The notes beneath the pieces are model-generated. The model was not told the DNA's origin, ran no database searches, and saw only the letters and a program-made list of their open reading frames with translations. The translations under genes were made by a program, and so were the position numbers. This document shows, piece by piece, positions 26,457-35,696 of a DNA stretch of 64,000 bases; within the stretch, counting starts at the first letter, position 1, and every line of letters starts with the position of its first letter. Where the stretch lies: the NCBI GenBank assembly GCA_902470695.1, contig CABRHH010000012.1:14415-78414 (forward strand), given 5' to 3'. This DNA comes from an uncultured Collinsella sp. (lineage in GTDB: Bacteria > Actinomycetota > Coriobacteriia > Coriobacteriales > Coriobacteriaceae).

Positions 26457-27365
26457 ATGGCTAAGCAGCTGCCCAAGCGCCGTCTGGAACACATCGGCAT
26501 GGGTGTCACGGGTGCGTGTGTCGCGCTCGTGACACTCGTCGTGCTGGCCTTGATTATCATGGTCGCGCACAAGGGCCTGTCGACGTTTTTCGCGGACGGT
26601 GTGAGCATCGGCGAGTTTTTCGCGGGGACGACCTGGAACCTGGCGGCAACCGACGCCGCCGGCATGCCGCAAACCGGCGCGTTGCCGCTGATCGTCACCT
26701 CGTTCGCCGTCACCATCATCTCCACGCTGCTGGCGCTGCCGGTGGCGATCGGCTCGGCGATCTTCGCCGTGGAGATTCAGCCGACGTTCGGCCGCCGCGT
26801 GTTCCAGCCGCTGATCGAGCTTCTGGTGGGCATTCCCTCGGTGGTGTTCGGTCTGATCGGCTTCCATGTGATCGTGGGCGCCATGAAGGCGATCTTCGGC
26901 GTGCCCACGGGCCTGGGGATCCTGCCGGGCTCCATCGTGCTGGCCGTCATGATCCTGCCCACGGTCACCACCCTGTCCATCGACGCGTTGCGCGCGGTGC
27001 CCGACAGCTACCGGCAGGGGTCGCTCGCGCTCGGCTACACGCGTTGGCAGACCATCTGGCACGTGGTGCTCAAAAGCGCGCTGCCCTCGCTCATGACGGC
27101 GGTCATCCTCGGCATGACCCGTGCGTTCGGTGAGACGCTCGCGGTGCGCATGGTGATCGGCGGCATCGAGGCCATGCCCGCCGGGCTGCTGGCGCCCGCC
27201 TCCACCATCACCACCACGCTCACCACGAGCATGGCGGTGTATGCGGACGGCTCGATCCAGAACGACGCGCTGTGGTCGCTGGGCCTGCTGCTCATGGGCA
27301 TGTCGCTCGTGTTCATCCTGATCATCCATCTCATCGGTCGGAAGGGAGCGCACGCCCGTGGCTGA
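26457..27365 (+). CDS. pstC: Phosphate ABC transporter permease PstC
   Basis: The 302-residue product has six membrane helices and the binding-protein-dependent permease EAA loop (DSYRQGSLALGYTRWQTIW). It forms the channel with PstA. It begins 35 bases after pstS with GGAAGGGG upstream, and overlaps the GTG start of pstA by 8 bases. Confidence 0.94.
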   Translation: MAKQLPKRRLEHIGMGVTGACVALVTLVVLALIIMVAHKGLSTFFADGVSIGEFFAGTTWNLAATDAAGMPQTGALPLIVTSFAVTIISTLLALPVAIGSAIFAVEIQPTFGRRVFQPLIELLVGIPSVVFGLIGFHVIVGAMKAIFGVPTGLGILPGSIVLAVMILPTVTTLSIDALRAVPDSYRQGSLALGYTRWQTIWHVVLKSALPSLMTAVILGMTRAFGETLAVRMVIGGIEAMPAGLLAPASTITTTLTTSMAVYADGSIQNDALWSLGLLLMGMSLVFILIIHLIGRKGAHARG

Positions 27366-28332
27366 TACAACCTGCAACGCCGCCGCCCGTCCCGCAGCCG
27401 CCGCCCCCGCGACACCTGCCGAAGACGCGCGCCGCGCCTACATTGCCCGCGCCGCCCGAGCCGACAAGATCGCGACGGGTGTTTTGGGTGCCATCGTGGC
27501 CATCGTGATGGTCATGGTGGTCTCCATGGTGGCCTACATCCTCATCGAGGGCATCCAGACCCTGTTCTCGCCGGGCTTCCTCACCGAGCCGAGCCGCTCC
27601 AACGGCGCTGCCGGCGGCGTGGCCTACCAGCTGTTCGACTCGTTCTACCTGCTGTTCCTAACGCTTTTGATCTCGGTACCGGTGAGCCTGGGCGCGGCGG
27701 TGTTCCTCACCGAGTATGCGCCCGAGGGGCCGGCGGCGCGCATCGCCAGCACGGCGATCGAGACGCTGTCGTCTCTGCCCTCCATCGTGGTGGGCATGTT
27801 CGGCTTTCTGGTGTTCAGCGTGAGCTTCGGGTGGAAGTACTCGATCATCTCGGGCGCGGTGGCGCTCACCATGTTCAACATCCCCATCCTGGTGCGCGTC
27901 ATTCAGCAGGCGCTCACCGACGTTCCCCAGGACCAGCGCGACGCCTGCCTGGCCATGGGGCTCACCCGCTGGGAGGCCACGGTCCACGTGCTCATCCCGG
28001 CGGCCATGCCCGCCATCGTGACCGGTGTGGTGCTCTCGGCCGGGCGCGTGTTCGGCGAGGCGGCGGCGCTGCTGTTCACCTCCGGCATGTCCAGCCCGGT
28101 GCGCCTCAACTTCGCGACGCTCAACTTCGCGAGCCCCACCTGCGCATGGAACGTGTTCCGCCCCGGCGAGTCGCTGGCGGTGCATATCTACAAGATCTAC
28201 GGCGAGGGAAGCCCCGAGGCGCAGCAGATCGTATGGGGCACGGCGGCCCTGCTGATGATCTGCGTGCTGCTGTTCAACGTGGCCTCCCGTGTGGCCGGCA
28301 AGGCCCTGGCGAAAAGGATGACGGCGGAATGA
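27358..28332 (+). CDS. pstA: Phosphate ABC transporter permease PstA
   Basis: The 324-residue permease starts with GTG 27358, inside pstC. A hydrophilic Ala/Pro-rich N-terminus of about 40 residues precedes six membrane helices. The EAA loop is [19 protein letters not shown]. It shares ATGA with pstB. The long N-terminal leader is not typical, and the true start may lie further in. Confidence 0.93.
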   Translation: MADTTCNAAARPAAAAPATPAEDARRAYIARAARADKIATGVLGAIVAIVMVMVVSMVAYILIEGIQTLFSPGFLTEPSRSNGAAGGVAYQLFDSFYLLFLTLLISVPVSLGAAVFLTEYAPEGPAARIASTAIETLSSLPSIVVGMFGFLVFSVSFGWKYSIISGAVALTMFNIPILVRVIQQALTDVPQDQRDACLAMGLTRWEATVHVLIPAAMPAIVTGVVLSAGRVFGEAAALLFTSGMSSPVRLNFATLNFASPTCAWNVFRPGESLAVHIYKIYGEGSPEAQQIVWGTAALLMICVLLFNVASRVAGKALAKRMTAE

Positions 28333-29102
28333 GTGAGCAGAAAGACGGGCAGACGGTCCTTGCTGCGCGCAACGTGAACGTCTACTACGGCGACCATCAC
28401 GCTCTGCACGATACGACGCTGGAGTTCCGCGCCGGCGAGATCTGCGCGCTCATCGGGCCGTCCGGCTGCGGCAAGTCGACGTTTCTGCGCAGCCTGAACC
28501 TCATGAATCGCGAGATCTCGGGCTGCCGGGTGGAGGGCGAGGTCCTCTTCGGCGGGCGCAACGTGAACACGCCGCGCGAGAACCTCTACGAGCTGCGCCG
28601 GTCCATCGGCATGGTGTTCCAGCAACCCAACCCTTTCCACAAGACCATCTACGACAACGTGGCCTTCGCTCCGCGCCGTCACGGTCTGCGTGACCGTGCG
28701 GCCCTCGACGAGCTGGTGGAGGAATCCCTGCGCGGCGCGGCGCTGTGGGACGAGGTGAAAGACAAGCTCAATCAGAGCGCGTTTTCCCTGTCGGGCGGCC
28801 AGCAGCAGCGCCTGTGCATCGCCCGCACGCTGGCCATGCATCCGGACGTGATCTTGTTCGATGAGCCCTGCTCGGCGCTCGACCCCATCTCGACGCTGGC
28901 CATCGAGGAGCTCATGCACTCGGTGGTGCACGGGCGCGCGATCGTGATCGTGACGCACAACATGGAGCAGGCCTCGCGCGTGTCCGACCATACGGCGTTC
29001 TTCTACATGGGCGATATGGTGGAGTACGGCGAGACGGACCAGATCTTCCAGCGCCCGAACGACAAGCGCCTGAACGACTACCTGACGGGCATGTTCTCCT
29101 AG
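28329..29102 (+). CDS. pstB: Phosphate ABC transporter ATP-binding protein
   Basis: The 257-residue ATPase has Walker A ([18 protein letters not shown]), the PstB-typical MVFQQPNPF, signature [16 protein letters not shown] and Walker [13 protein letters not shown]. It drives phosphate import by PstSCA. It is coupled to pstA by ATGA. PhoU, which usually follows, is absent; the next 590 bases have no gene. Confidence 0.96.
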   Translation: MSEQKDGQTVLAARNVNVYYGDHHALHDTTLEFRAGEICALIGPSGCGKSTFLRSLNLMNREISGCRVEGEVLFGGRNVNTPRENLYELRRSIGMVFQQPNPFHKTIYDNVAFAPRRHGLRDRAALDELVEESLRGAALWDEVKDKLNQSAFSLSGGQQQRLCIARTLAMHPDVILFDEPCSALDPISTLAIEELMHSVVHGRAIVIVTHNMEQASRVSDHTAFFYMGDMVEYGETDQIFQRPNDKRLNDYLTGMFS

Positions 29103-29467
29103 CGTGCACGCGTGGGGCACGTGGGGCGCGGGTGCGTTTCGCGCATGGTGCGCGGGTGCGTTCGGCGCCATGTGCTGCACACTGCTTGCCTCCTGCTTTG
29201 CACGCCGCGGTCTTCGTCGTTTTCGCGCGAGTCCTGTGTGCGCGGCGTCCGGCCCATCCCTGGTGCGCGGCCTTTCTAGTCCGAGGTTGCCGCACCGTAT
29301 CCATAGAGCCGTCGAGCGGCCTGCTGCGTGCGGGCTGCCCGACGGCGTTTTTGTGCGGCGGCTGTGGATGCGCGCGGCCGGCTGGTTAACCGGCTGGCTA
29401 GGCTCGGCACCTGTGGGCCCGCGTGTCCGGTTTGTAAACCGGCTTGTCGGCCGGCTCGGCGTCTGAG

Positions 29468-29581
29468 TACGGCCGGGTTGCCTGCGTGCGGCCGGGCTGC
29501 CTGCGGGCGGCCGAGCCGCTTGCGTGCTGCCGGATTGCCTGCGTGTGGCCGGGCTGTCTACGGTGAGCGGGGCTGCTTGCG
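29468..29581 (+). repeat. Six tandem 19-bp units
   Basis: Six consecutive degenerate copies of a 19-bp unit (consensus TGCGGCCGGGCTGCCTGCG) run from 29468 to 29581 in the 590-base gap between pstB and the ABC-F gene. The preceding part of the gap (29103-29467) is GC-rich, with short repeats of GGTGCG and CCGGC but no visible gene or terminator. Confidence 0.75.
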
Positions 29582-29693
29582 GCGAGTGGGGTATCGGCCA
29601 CAGGCACGGCGCCGCTCGCGTCGATGCCCGCGGAGCGAACCTGCTAGGATGGTAGGTCGACAGACGGACGATGAGGAAGAGGGGCTGCCGCAC

Positions 29694-31859
29694 ATGGCCA
29701 TTTTGCTGGGCTGCGACAAGGTGCACGTGGAGTTTCCCACCAAGCTGATCTTGGACGACGTGACGCTGGGGGTGGGCGAGGGCGATCGCATCGGTATCGT
29801 CGGCAAAAACGGCGACGGCAAGTCGAGCCTGCTGTCGGTGCTCGCCGGTACGCTCGAGCCGGATGTCGGCCGCGTGACGCATCGGCGCGACCTGCACATC
29901 GGCCTGCTGGGCCAGCGCGATGCCCTCGATGATGTCTCGACGGTTCATCGGGCGGTGGTGGGGGACACCCCTGAGTACGAGTGGGCTGCCAGTCCGCGTG
30001 TGCGGCAGATCCTCGACGGCCTGATCTCCGATGTGCCCTGGGAGGGTCTGGTGGGGGCGCTTTCGGGCGGCCAGCGCCGCCGCGTGGACCTGGCGCGCCT
30101 GCTGATCGGCAACTACGACGTCCTCATGCTGGACGAGCCCACCAACCATCTGGATATGCGCACGATCAGCTGGCTCGCTGAGCACCTGAAGAGCCGCTGG
30201 CAGCGCAATCAGGGCGCGTTTCTGGTGGTCACGCACGACCGTTGGTTTCTCGACGAGGTCTGCACCTCCATGTGGGAGGTGCACGACGGTGCCGTCGACC
30301 CCTTTGAAGGCGGGTATTCGGCCTACATTCTGCAGCGCGTGGAGCGCGACCGGATGGCCGCCGCCACCGAGGAGCGGCGCCGCAACATGGCGCGCAAGGA
30401 GCTCGCATGGCTGTCGCGCGGGGCGCAGGCGCGCAGCACCAAGCCGAAGTTCCGCGTCGAGGCCGCGCGCGAGCTCATCGCCGACGTGCCGCCGGTTCGC
30501 AATGAGCTCGAGCTCAAGCGCTTGGCGGTGAGTCGCCTGGGCAAGCAGGTCATCGACCTGTTCGACGTGTCCGCGGGGTATCGCGAGGTTTCCGGTGGCG
30601 ACGGCGCGGTGGCTGCCCGAGCTGACGTCGACGCGACGGCTGCGGGCGTGGCGGACGCGGGTCCGGCTGGCGTTGCGGGCGATGACGCCGGCGCGCCGGT
30701 GGGGGCTGCGGTGGCAGAGGACGTGCCTGCGGCCGACGGCCCTTCTGCGGCAGCGGAGGGCGCGTCCGCGGCTGGCGGCTCACCTGCGGTAGCGGAGAAC
30801 TCGCCTGCAGCCAGCAGCTCACCTGTGGCGGCGGAGAACGCGCCTGCAGCCGGCAAGCCGCCCGTGGCGACCCCTATCATCGAGGACGTGACCTGGCAGA
30901 TTGGGGCGGGGGACCGCTACGGCTTGCTTGGCGAGAACGGCGCGGGCAAAACCACGCTGCTGCATGTCATCCAAGGCACGCTCGCCCCGCTGCGCGGTCG
31001 AGTGAAGATCGGTTCCACCGTGCGCTTCGGCGTGCTGTCTCAGCAGCTCGACGAGCTGCGGCCCTTTTGGGAGCACACCATCCGCGATGTCCTGGCCGAT
31101 TTCAAGCGCACGGTGGTGGTCGACGGCAAGGAGACGAGCCCCGAAAAGCTGCTGGAGCGTTTGGGATTCACCCAGCAGCAGCTCATGAGTCGCATCAAGG
31201 ACCTGTCGGGTGGGCAGCGCCGACGCCTGTCGCTGCTGCTCACCATTTTGCAGGAGCCCAACGTGCTCATTCTCGACGAGCCGGGCAACGATCTGGACAC
31301 CGATATGCTCGCCATTGTCGAGGACCTGCTCGATGGCTGGCCGGGCACGCTGATTCTGGTCACCCACGACCGGTTCCTCATGGAGCGCGTGACCGACCAG
31401 CAATGGGCGTTGATGGATGGGCATCTGCGCCATATGCCTGGCGGTGTGGATGAGTACCTGCGCATGGTCGAGGCCGGGCACGCGGCGCGCGACGCACGTC
31501 CGCAAGCTCCCGGCTCTGCGAAGGCAGCGGGTGTCCGTAGCGCTGCGGGCGCGGGCGCTGGGACGGCCGGGGTTGCTGCCGGCGCCGCGCCGGCGGGTGC
31601 CGGAGCGGGGGCCGCGGTTGCAGGCGGTGGCCTGTCCAACGCCGAGCGTCAGCGTTTGAAGAAGGAGGTTGCCTCGCTCGAGCGCAAGATGGAGACGCGC
31701 CGCGGCCGCATCGAGGAGCTCACGGCGGCGATGGGGGAGGTCGACCCCACCGATTTCGCAGCCCTGACGGCTCAGCAGGAGAAGATCGCTGCGGCTCGTG
31801 CCGAGCTCGAGGAGCTTGAGATGGCCTGGCTGGAGGCCAGCGAACAGCTGGAAGGGTAG
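29694..31859 (+). CDS. ABC-F family ATPase, Uup-like
   Basis: The 721-residue soluble protein has two nucleotide-binding domains: Walker A GIVGKNGDGKSS (about 38) and GLLGENGAGKTT (about 412), signatures LSGGQRRRVDLARLL and LSGGQRRRLSLLL, Walker B LMLDEPTNHLD and LILDEPGNDLD. The last form, EPGNDLD, is typical of Uup. A C-terminal coiled coil (about 645-721) follows an Ala/Gly linker. ABC-F proteins act on the ribosome or, for Uup, bind DNA branches. An Ala/Ser/Pro-rich insertion of about 90 residues (about 300-390) at the entry to domain 2 is unusual. The start ATG 29694 follows AGAGGGGC. Confidence 0.9.
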   Translation: MAILLGCDKVHVEFPTKLILDDVTLGVGEGDRIGIVGKNGDGKSSLLSVLAGTLEPDVGRVTHRRDLHIGLLGQRDALDDVSTVHRAVVGDTPEYEWAASPRVRQILDGLISDVPWEGLVGALSGGQRRRVDLARLLIGNYDVLMLDEPTNHLDMRTISWLAEHLKSRWQRNQGAFLVVTHDRWFLDEVCTSMWEVHDGAVDPFEGGYSAYILQRVERDRMAAATEERRRNMARKELAWLSRGAQARSTKPKFRVEAARELIADVPPVRNELELKRLAVSRLGKQVIDLFDVSAGYREVSGGDGAVAARADVDATAAGVADAGPAGVAGDDAGAPVGAAVAEDVPAADGPSAAAEGASAAGGSPAVAENSPAASSSPVAAENAPAAGKPPVATPIIEDVTWQIGAGDRYGLLGENGAGKTTLLHVIQGTLAPLRGRVKIGSTVRFGVLSQQLDELRPFWEHTIRDVLADFKRTVVVDGKETSPEKLLERLGFTQQQLMSRIKDLSGGQRRRLSLLLTILQEPNVLILDEPGNDLDTDMLAIVEDLLDGWPGTLILVTHDRFLMERVTDQQWALMDGHLRHMPGGVDEYLRMVEAGHAARDARPQAPGSAKAAGVRSAAGAGAGTAGVAAGAAPAGAGAGAAVAGGGLSNAERQRLKKEVASLERKMETRRGRIEELTAAMGEVDPTDFAALTAQQEKIAAARAELEELEMAWLEASEQLEG

Positions 31860-31944
31860 CGGGCGCGGCTCTGTGATTGGGGTCGCAAGGCGTTGTGGTC
31901 GGAGACGCGCGGCGTTGTGCGAGGTCTGCCAGGAGGCGTCCCGG

Positions 31945-32625
31945 GTTGGGTTTGCGTTTCGTCCATCGGTGAATCCAGGGTTCGCATCCTGTCCATTTGG
32001 GAATCCCGGGTTCGTCCGCCGTCCATTCAGGAATCCCGGGTTCGCCTGCTGTCCGTCCAGGGGCTGTTTCCGCCCCCAGACGGACGGAACCCGAACCCTG
32101 ATTTGCTGGACGGATTGAATCCGAACCCGGGATCGCGCACCTGGCCTTGGACGGATTGAACCCGAACCCGGGATTCGCAGCGGGAAGCCGGACGGACGGA
32201 ATCCGAACCCAGGATGGCGCACCGGGGGCCCGATGGATGCAACCCGAGCCCTGTTGCTCGCCGGAGGTTCCCGACGGGCGCAATCCGAACCCGGGATCTT
32301 GCGTTTTCGCTGCAACTGGATGCGCGGGGAATCCCGGGTTCGCGCCCTGTCCATCTGGGGATCCAGGGTTCGCCCGCTGTCCATCCAGGGGCTGTTTTCG
32401 CCTCCAGACGGACGGAACTCGAACCCGGGATTGCTTGACGGACGGAATCTGAACCCGGGATGGCGCACCGGACCTTGGACGGACGGAATCCGAACCCGGG
32501 ATCGCGCACCGGGGGTCCGATGGATGCGGCCCGAACCCTGTTGCGCGCCGGAGGTTCCCGACGGACGGAATCCGAACCCGGAATCGCGCACCGGGCCTTG
32601 GACGGACGGAATCCGAACCCGGGAC
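31945..32625 (+). repeat. Repeat array 2: two cores with outward 30-bp units
   Basis: This fills the gap between the convergent ABC-F and ppk genes. Left arms use units containing GGGTTCG, right arms the reverse complement type with CGAACCCGGG. Two 35-bp cores lie at 32051-32085 and 32379-32413, 328 bp apart. In the first, the 7-bp ends GTCCGTC/GACGGAC and an inner GGGGC/GCCCC stem around TGTTTCC form a clear hairpin. Recurrent spacer pieces (GATCGCGCACCGGGCCTT) follow the right-arm units. Long open frames through the array are repeat artefacts. Confidence 0.9.
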
Positions 32626-32739
32626 GCCAGCCCGCGGCGCGTGGTGGCGCCGGGGAGGGCCGTTGCGTTGCGAGCCGCTCGGTGTGCCGATGCGGGCCGG
32701 CGACGGGGACCGCCGACGCGGACCGGCGGCGGGGACCGG

Positions 32740-35403
32740 TTAGGAGAAGATCGTGCGGATGCCCTTTCCGATCAGCTGCAGGCCGCGCCTGATCTTGCTG
32801 CCGCGATCCTGCGCGACCGCATTACCTGCTGCAGCCGTCGAGCTTGCGGCGGCTGTCGTCGCTGCCGCAGCCGCAGCCGCCGCGTCGGCGCTGGTTACCT
32901 CGGTCGCCGCGCTGGCGCCCGTGCCCTGCCTTGCACTTGCGACGTCGGTTGCCGGGGCGGTATCGGTATCTGCCACATCTCCGGTTTTTGCCCCACCGCC
33001 GGTCTCGACGCCGGCCCCGCCATCGGCTGCTGCCCCTGCCGTGCTGTCGGCTTGTGCGGAGTCTGCGGCTTCAGCGTTGACGTCCACATCGGCAACGGCG
33101 CCAGCCGCCGTGCCAGCCTCTGCACCGGACCCCGCAGCGGCACCCGCAACCGCCGCATCAGCAGCCGCGCTCGCCGCCCAGCGGGCCTCGGCCTGGCGCG
33201 CCCGCTCAACCGCCTGTGCCATGCAATGCTCCTGGGCGTTGAACGGCGCCTCGTCTTCGGGCCGCGCCACCGGCTCCCAGGTGCCCTGCGAGCTCAGCAC
33301 ACGGGCCTTCACGTTGTCGCGCAGCTGGCTGGCCATATAGGCGCGCACCAGCGCGCGGCAGGTGGGGTCGAGTACGGGGTAGGCGATCTCCACGCGGTGC
33401 TCGGTGTTGCGCGTCATCATGTCGGCGCTCGACAGGTAGAGCGTGTCGGCGTCCTCGCCGAACGCGTAGACGCGCGCGTGCTCCAAAAAGCGCCCTACGA
33501 TGGAGCGGATATGCACGTTGTCGGTTTTGCCCGCCACCCCCGGCAGCAGGCAGCAGATGCCGCGGATGATCATGTCCACGCGCACGCCGGCTTGACTGGC
33601 CTCGGCGATCTTGTCGATGACCTCGCGGTCGGTGAGCGAGTTCATCTTGAAGAACGCGCGTGCTGCCACGCCCTGTCGGGCGCGGGCGATCTCGCGGTTC
33701 AGCCCGTCCATCACCAGCGGCTTCAGGCCGGCCGGTGCCACGCCCAGATAGCGGTACTCGCCGCGCAGGTTTCCCAGCGAGAGGTTGCGGAAGAACGCGT
33801 TGGCGTCCTCGCCGATGCCGACATGTGCGGTCATGAGCATGAAATCCGAGTACAGACGCGCGGTCTTCTCGTTGAAGTTGCCGGTGCCCAGAAGCGTGAT
33901 GCGGCGAATCGCGCCCTGTTCGTGGTAGGTGAGCTGGCAGATCTTCGAATGGCACTTGAAGCCCTCGGAGCCGTAGATCACCGTGCAGCCCGCCTCCTCG
34001 AGACGGCCTGCCCAGGCGATGTTGTTCTCCTCGTCGAACCGGGCGCGCAGCTCCATCAGGACCGTGACCTCCTTGCCGCCCTCGGCCGCCGAGATCAGCG
34101 ACTCGCACAGGCGCGAGGCGCGCGCTACGCGGTAGAGCGTGATGCGGATGGAGATACAGGCGTCGTCGTGCGCGGCCTGCGCCACCAGGTCGAGCAGGGT
34201 CCCCATGGACTCATAGGGGTAGAACAGCAGCTTGTCGCCGGCGAGTGCCTGGTCGCGCATGGGGGTCCTGGGCTCGAACATCGGGCTTGCCTGCGGGGAG
34301 AACGGCGCGAACAGCAGACTCTCGCGCGTCTGCGTGGGCAGCTTGCCCTCGAGGCCGAACACATAGCCCAGATCGAGTGGCGTCTCGACGCTGAGGACGG
34401 CCCGCTGCGGCAGGCCGAGCGCACGCCGCACGGTTTTCAGCGCGGGTCGGTCGAGGTTGCCATGGACCGCCAGCACCACCGGCTGCAGACGCAGGCGGCG
34501 CTTCAGGACCTTCTTCATATGCTGGCGGTAGTCCTCGTCGTCCTCCACGCCCTCGCCGTCCGGGTCCAGGTCGGCGTTGCGCGTCACGCGGATCACGGTG
34601 CGCTGCTGGGGCGTGTACGTGCCGAAGCACGAGTCCAGGCAGCTGAGGATGACATCCTCGAGCAGGATGTAGCGCAGCCGGTCGGGGGTGCAGGCGAGCT
34701 CGACGGCGCGCGGCAGCGAGCTGGGCACCTCGATGATGCCGAGCAGGCCCTCCTCGTCGCCGTTGCGGGCCGCCAAGGTGCAGCAGATGTAGAGCGCGCC
34801 GTTGCGCAGGTTGGGGAAGGGGTGGCGCGGGTCGATGATGAGCGGGGAGATGATGGGCAGCACCTGGCGGTTGAAGTAGTTGCGCACCGCATCGCGCGCG
34901 GTGCCGATCAGGTCGGTTCCCGTCAGGCGCTCGATGCCGTGCTCGCGCAGGCATCCTTCGAGCTCGCGGAAGGTCGTCGCGGCCTGGGCGTACAGCCCGG
35001 GCAGCGTCGCCAGGATGGCCTCGACCTGCTCAGACGGTGTAAGGCCGCTTTTGTTGTCGCGCGGCTGGTGCTTCAAGGTGGCGAGGCTTGACAGGCCTCC
35101 GGCGCGCACCATGGGGAACTCGTCCATGTTGCTCTCGAAGATGGAGACGAACTTCAAGCGCTCGAACAGCGGCACGCTCTCGTCGGACGCCTCGGCGAGC
35201 ACGCGTTCGTCGAACCTGAGCCAGGACAGCTCGCGGTTCTGCGTGTAGCTGAGGTCGCGCTTGGCCCCGCGCGCCTTCTTGCCCGTGCGCGCCGCCGCCA
35301 CCTTGCTCGCGTCTGCCCGCTCGCCGCCGGCGTCGCCGAGGGCCGAGCCATGGGTTGCGGGTGCGGCCTGCGCATCGGGTGCGGTCGGTGTGTCGGTTGC
35401 CAT
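32740..35403 (-). CDS. ppk: Polyphosphate kinase 1 with long C-terminal extension
   Basis: The 887-residue enzyme makes polyphosphate from ATP. The PPK1 N-terminal block (NRELSWLRFDERVL), the autophosphorylated histidine region (FKCHSKICQLTY, about 486) and the second conserved histidine (NTEHRVEIAYPV, about 671) are present. PPK1 is normally about 690-720 residues; here about 170 residues of Ala/Gly/Asp-rich sequence follow (about 715-867), ending in a basic amphipathic segment (SKIRRGLQLIGKGIRTIFS). The N-terminus also has about 45 extra low-complexity residues. The start has AAGGAGA upstream. The gap to pfkA (35404-35696) shows no clear feature. Confidence 0.94.
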   Translation of the reverse strand: MATDTPTAPDAQAAPATHGSALGDAGGERADASKVAAARTGKKARGAKRDLSYTQNRELSWLRFDERVLAEASDESVPLFERLKFVSIFESNMDEFPMVRAGGLSSLATLKHQPRDNKSGLTPSEQVEAILATLPGLYAQAATTFRELEGCLREHGIERLTGTDLIGTARDAVRNYFNRQVLPIISPLIIDPRHPFPNLRNGALYICCTLAARNGDEEGLLGIIEVPSSLPRAVELACTPDRLRYILLEDVILSCLDSCFGTYTPQQRTVIRVTRNADLDPDGEGVEDDEDYRQHMKKVLKRRLRLQPVVLAVHGNLDRPALKTVRRALGLPQRAVLSVETPLDLGYVFGLEGKLPTQTRESLLFAPFSPQASPMFEPRTPMRDQALAGDKLLFYPYESMGTLLDLVAQAAHDDACISIRITLYRVARASRLCESLISAAEGGKEVTVLMELRARFDEENNIAWAGRLEEAGCTVIYGSEGFKCHSKICQLTYHEQGAIRRITLLGTGNFNEKTARLYSDFMLMTAHVGIGEDANAFFRNLSLGNLRGEYRYLGVAPAGLKPLVMDGLNREIARARQGVAARAFFKMNSLTDREVIDKIAEASQAGVRVDMIIRGICCLLPGVAGKTDNVHIRSIVGRFLEHARVYAFGEDADTLYLSSADMMTRNTEHRVEIAYPVLDPTCRALVRAYMASQLRDNVKARVLSSQGTWEPVARPEDEAPFNAQEHCMAQAVERARQAEARWAASAAADAAVAGAAAGSGAEAGTAAGAVADVDVNAEAADSAQADSTAGAAADGGAGVETGGGAKTGDVADTDTAPATDVASARQGTGASAATEVTSADAAAAAAAATTAAASSTAAAGNAVAQDRGSKIRRGLQLIGKGIRTIFS

Positions 35404-35696
35404 GAGCTCTCCTTTGCGCCCTCGCGTCCGGCTGCTTCGGGCGTGGACGCATGAATATCTGTAACGATACCGTTCCGGGGCGCCGGCGGGTGCGGCCTCA
35501 GCCGTTTCGTGATGAACTCTTTACAGAGCGCTTGCGCGGGTCGGGTGCGGACAGGGGGAGGTAAGCGCTGCGTGAAGGGGGTGGCGGCGTTGCGGAGGTG
35601 AGCGTACACTGTCCTGCGTACGGAGGGCGCCTGTCGCGGGCGCCGGGCAAGGGGCGCTGTGCGGGTCCGCGCGGCGCCGACTACCGAGGAGGACCC

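Noticed and set aside
29103..29467. phoU or another gene completing the pst operon
   Set aside because: No frame in this gap has a start signal or PhoU-like sequence; the region is GC-rich with short repeats.
32460..32600. tRNA genes suggested by GGTTCG/CGAACC T-arm-like motifs in the arrays
   Set aside because: Only the T-loop-like string recurs; no acceptor stem, anticodon arm or CCA end is found around it.
31945..32625. CRISPR array
   Set aside because: Units are about 30 bp head to tail with no constant-length unique spacers, they reverse orientation at a core, and no cas genes are present.
32233..35091. 952-codon frame antisense to ppk
   Set aside because: It is the shadow of ppk on the opposite strand; the minus-strand protein has clear PPK1 motifs.
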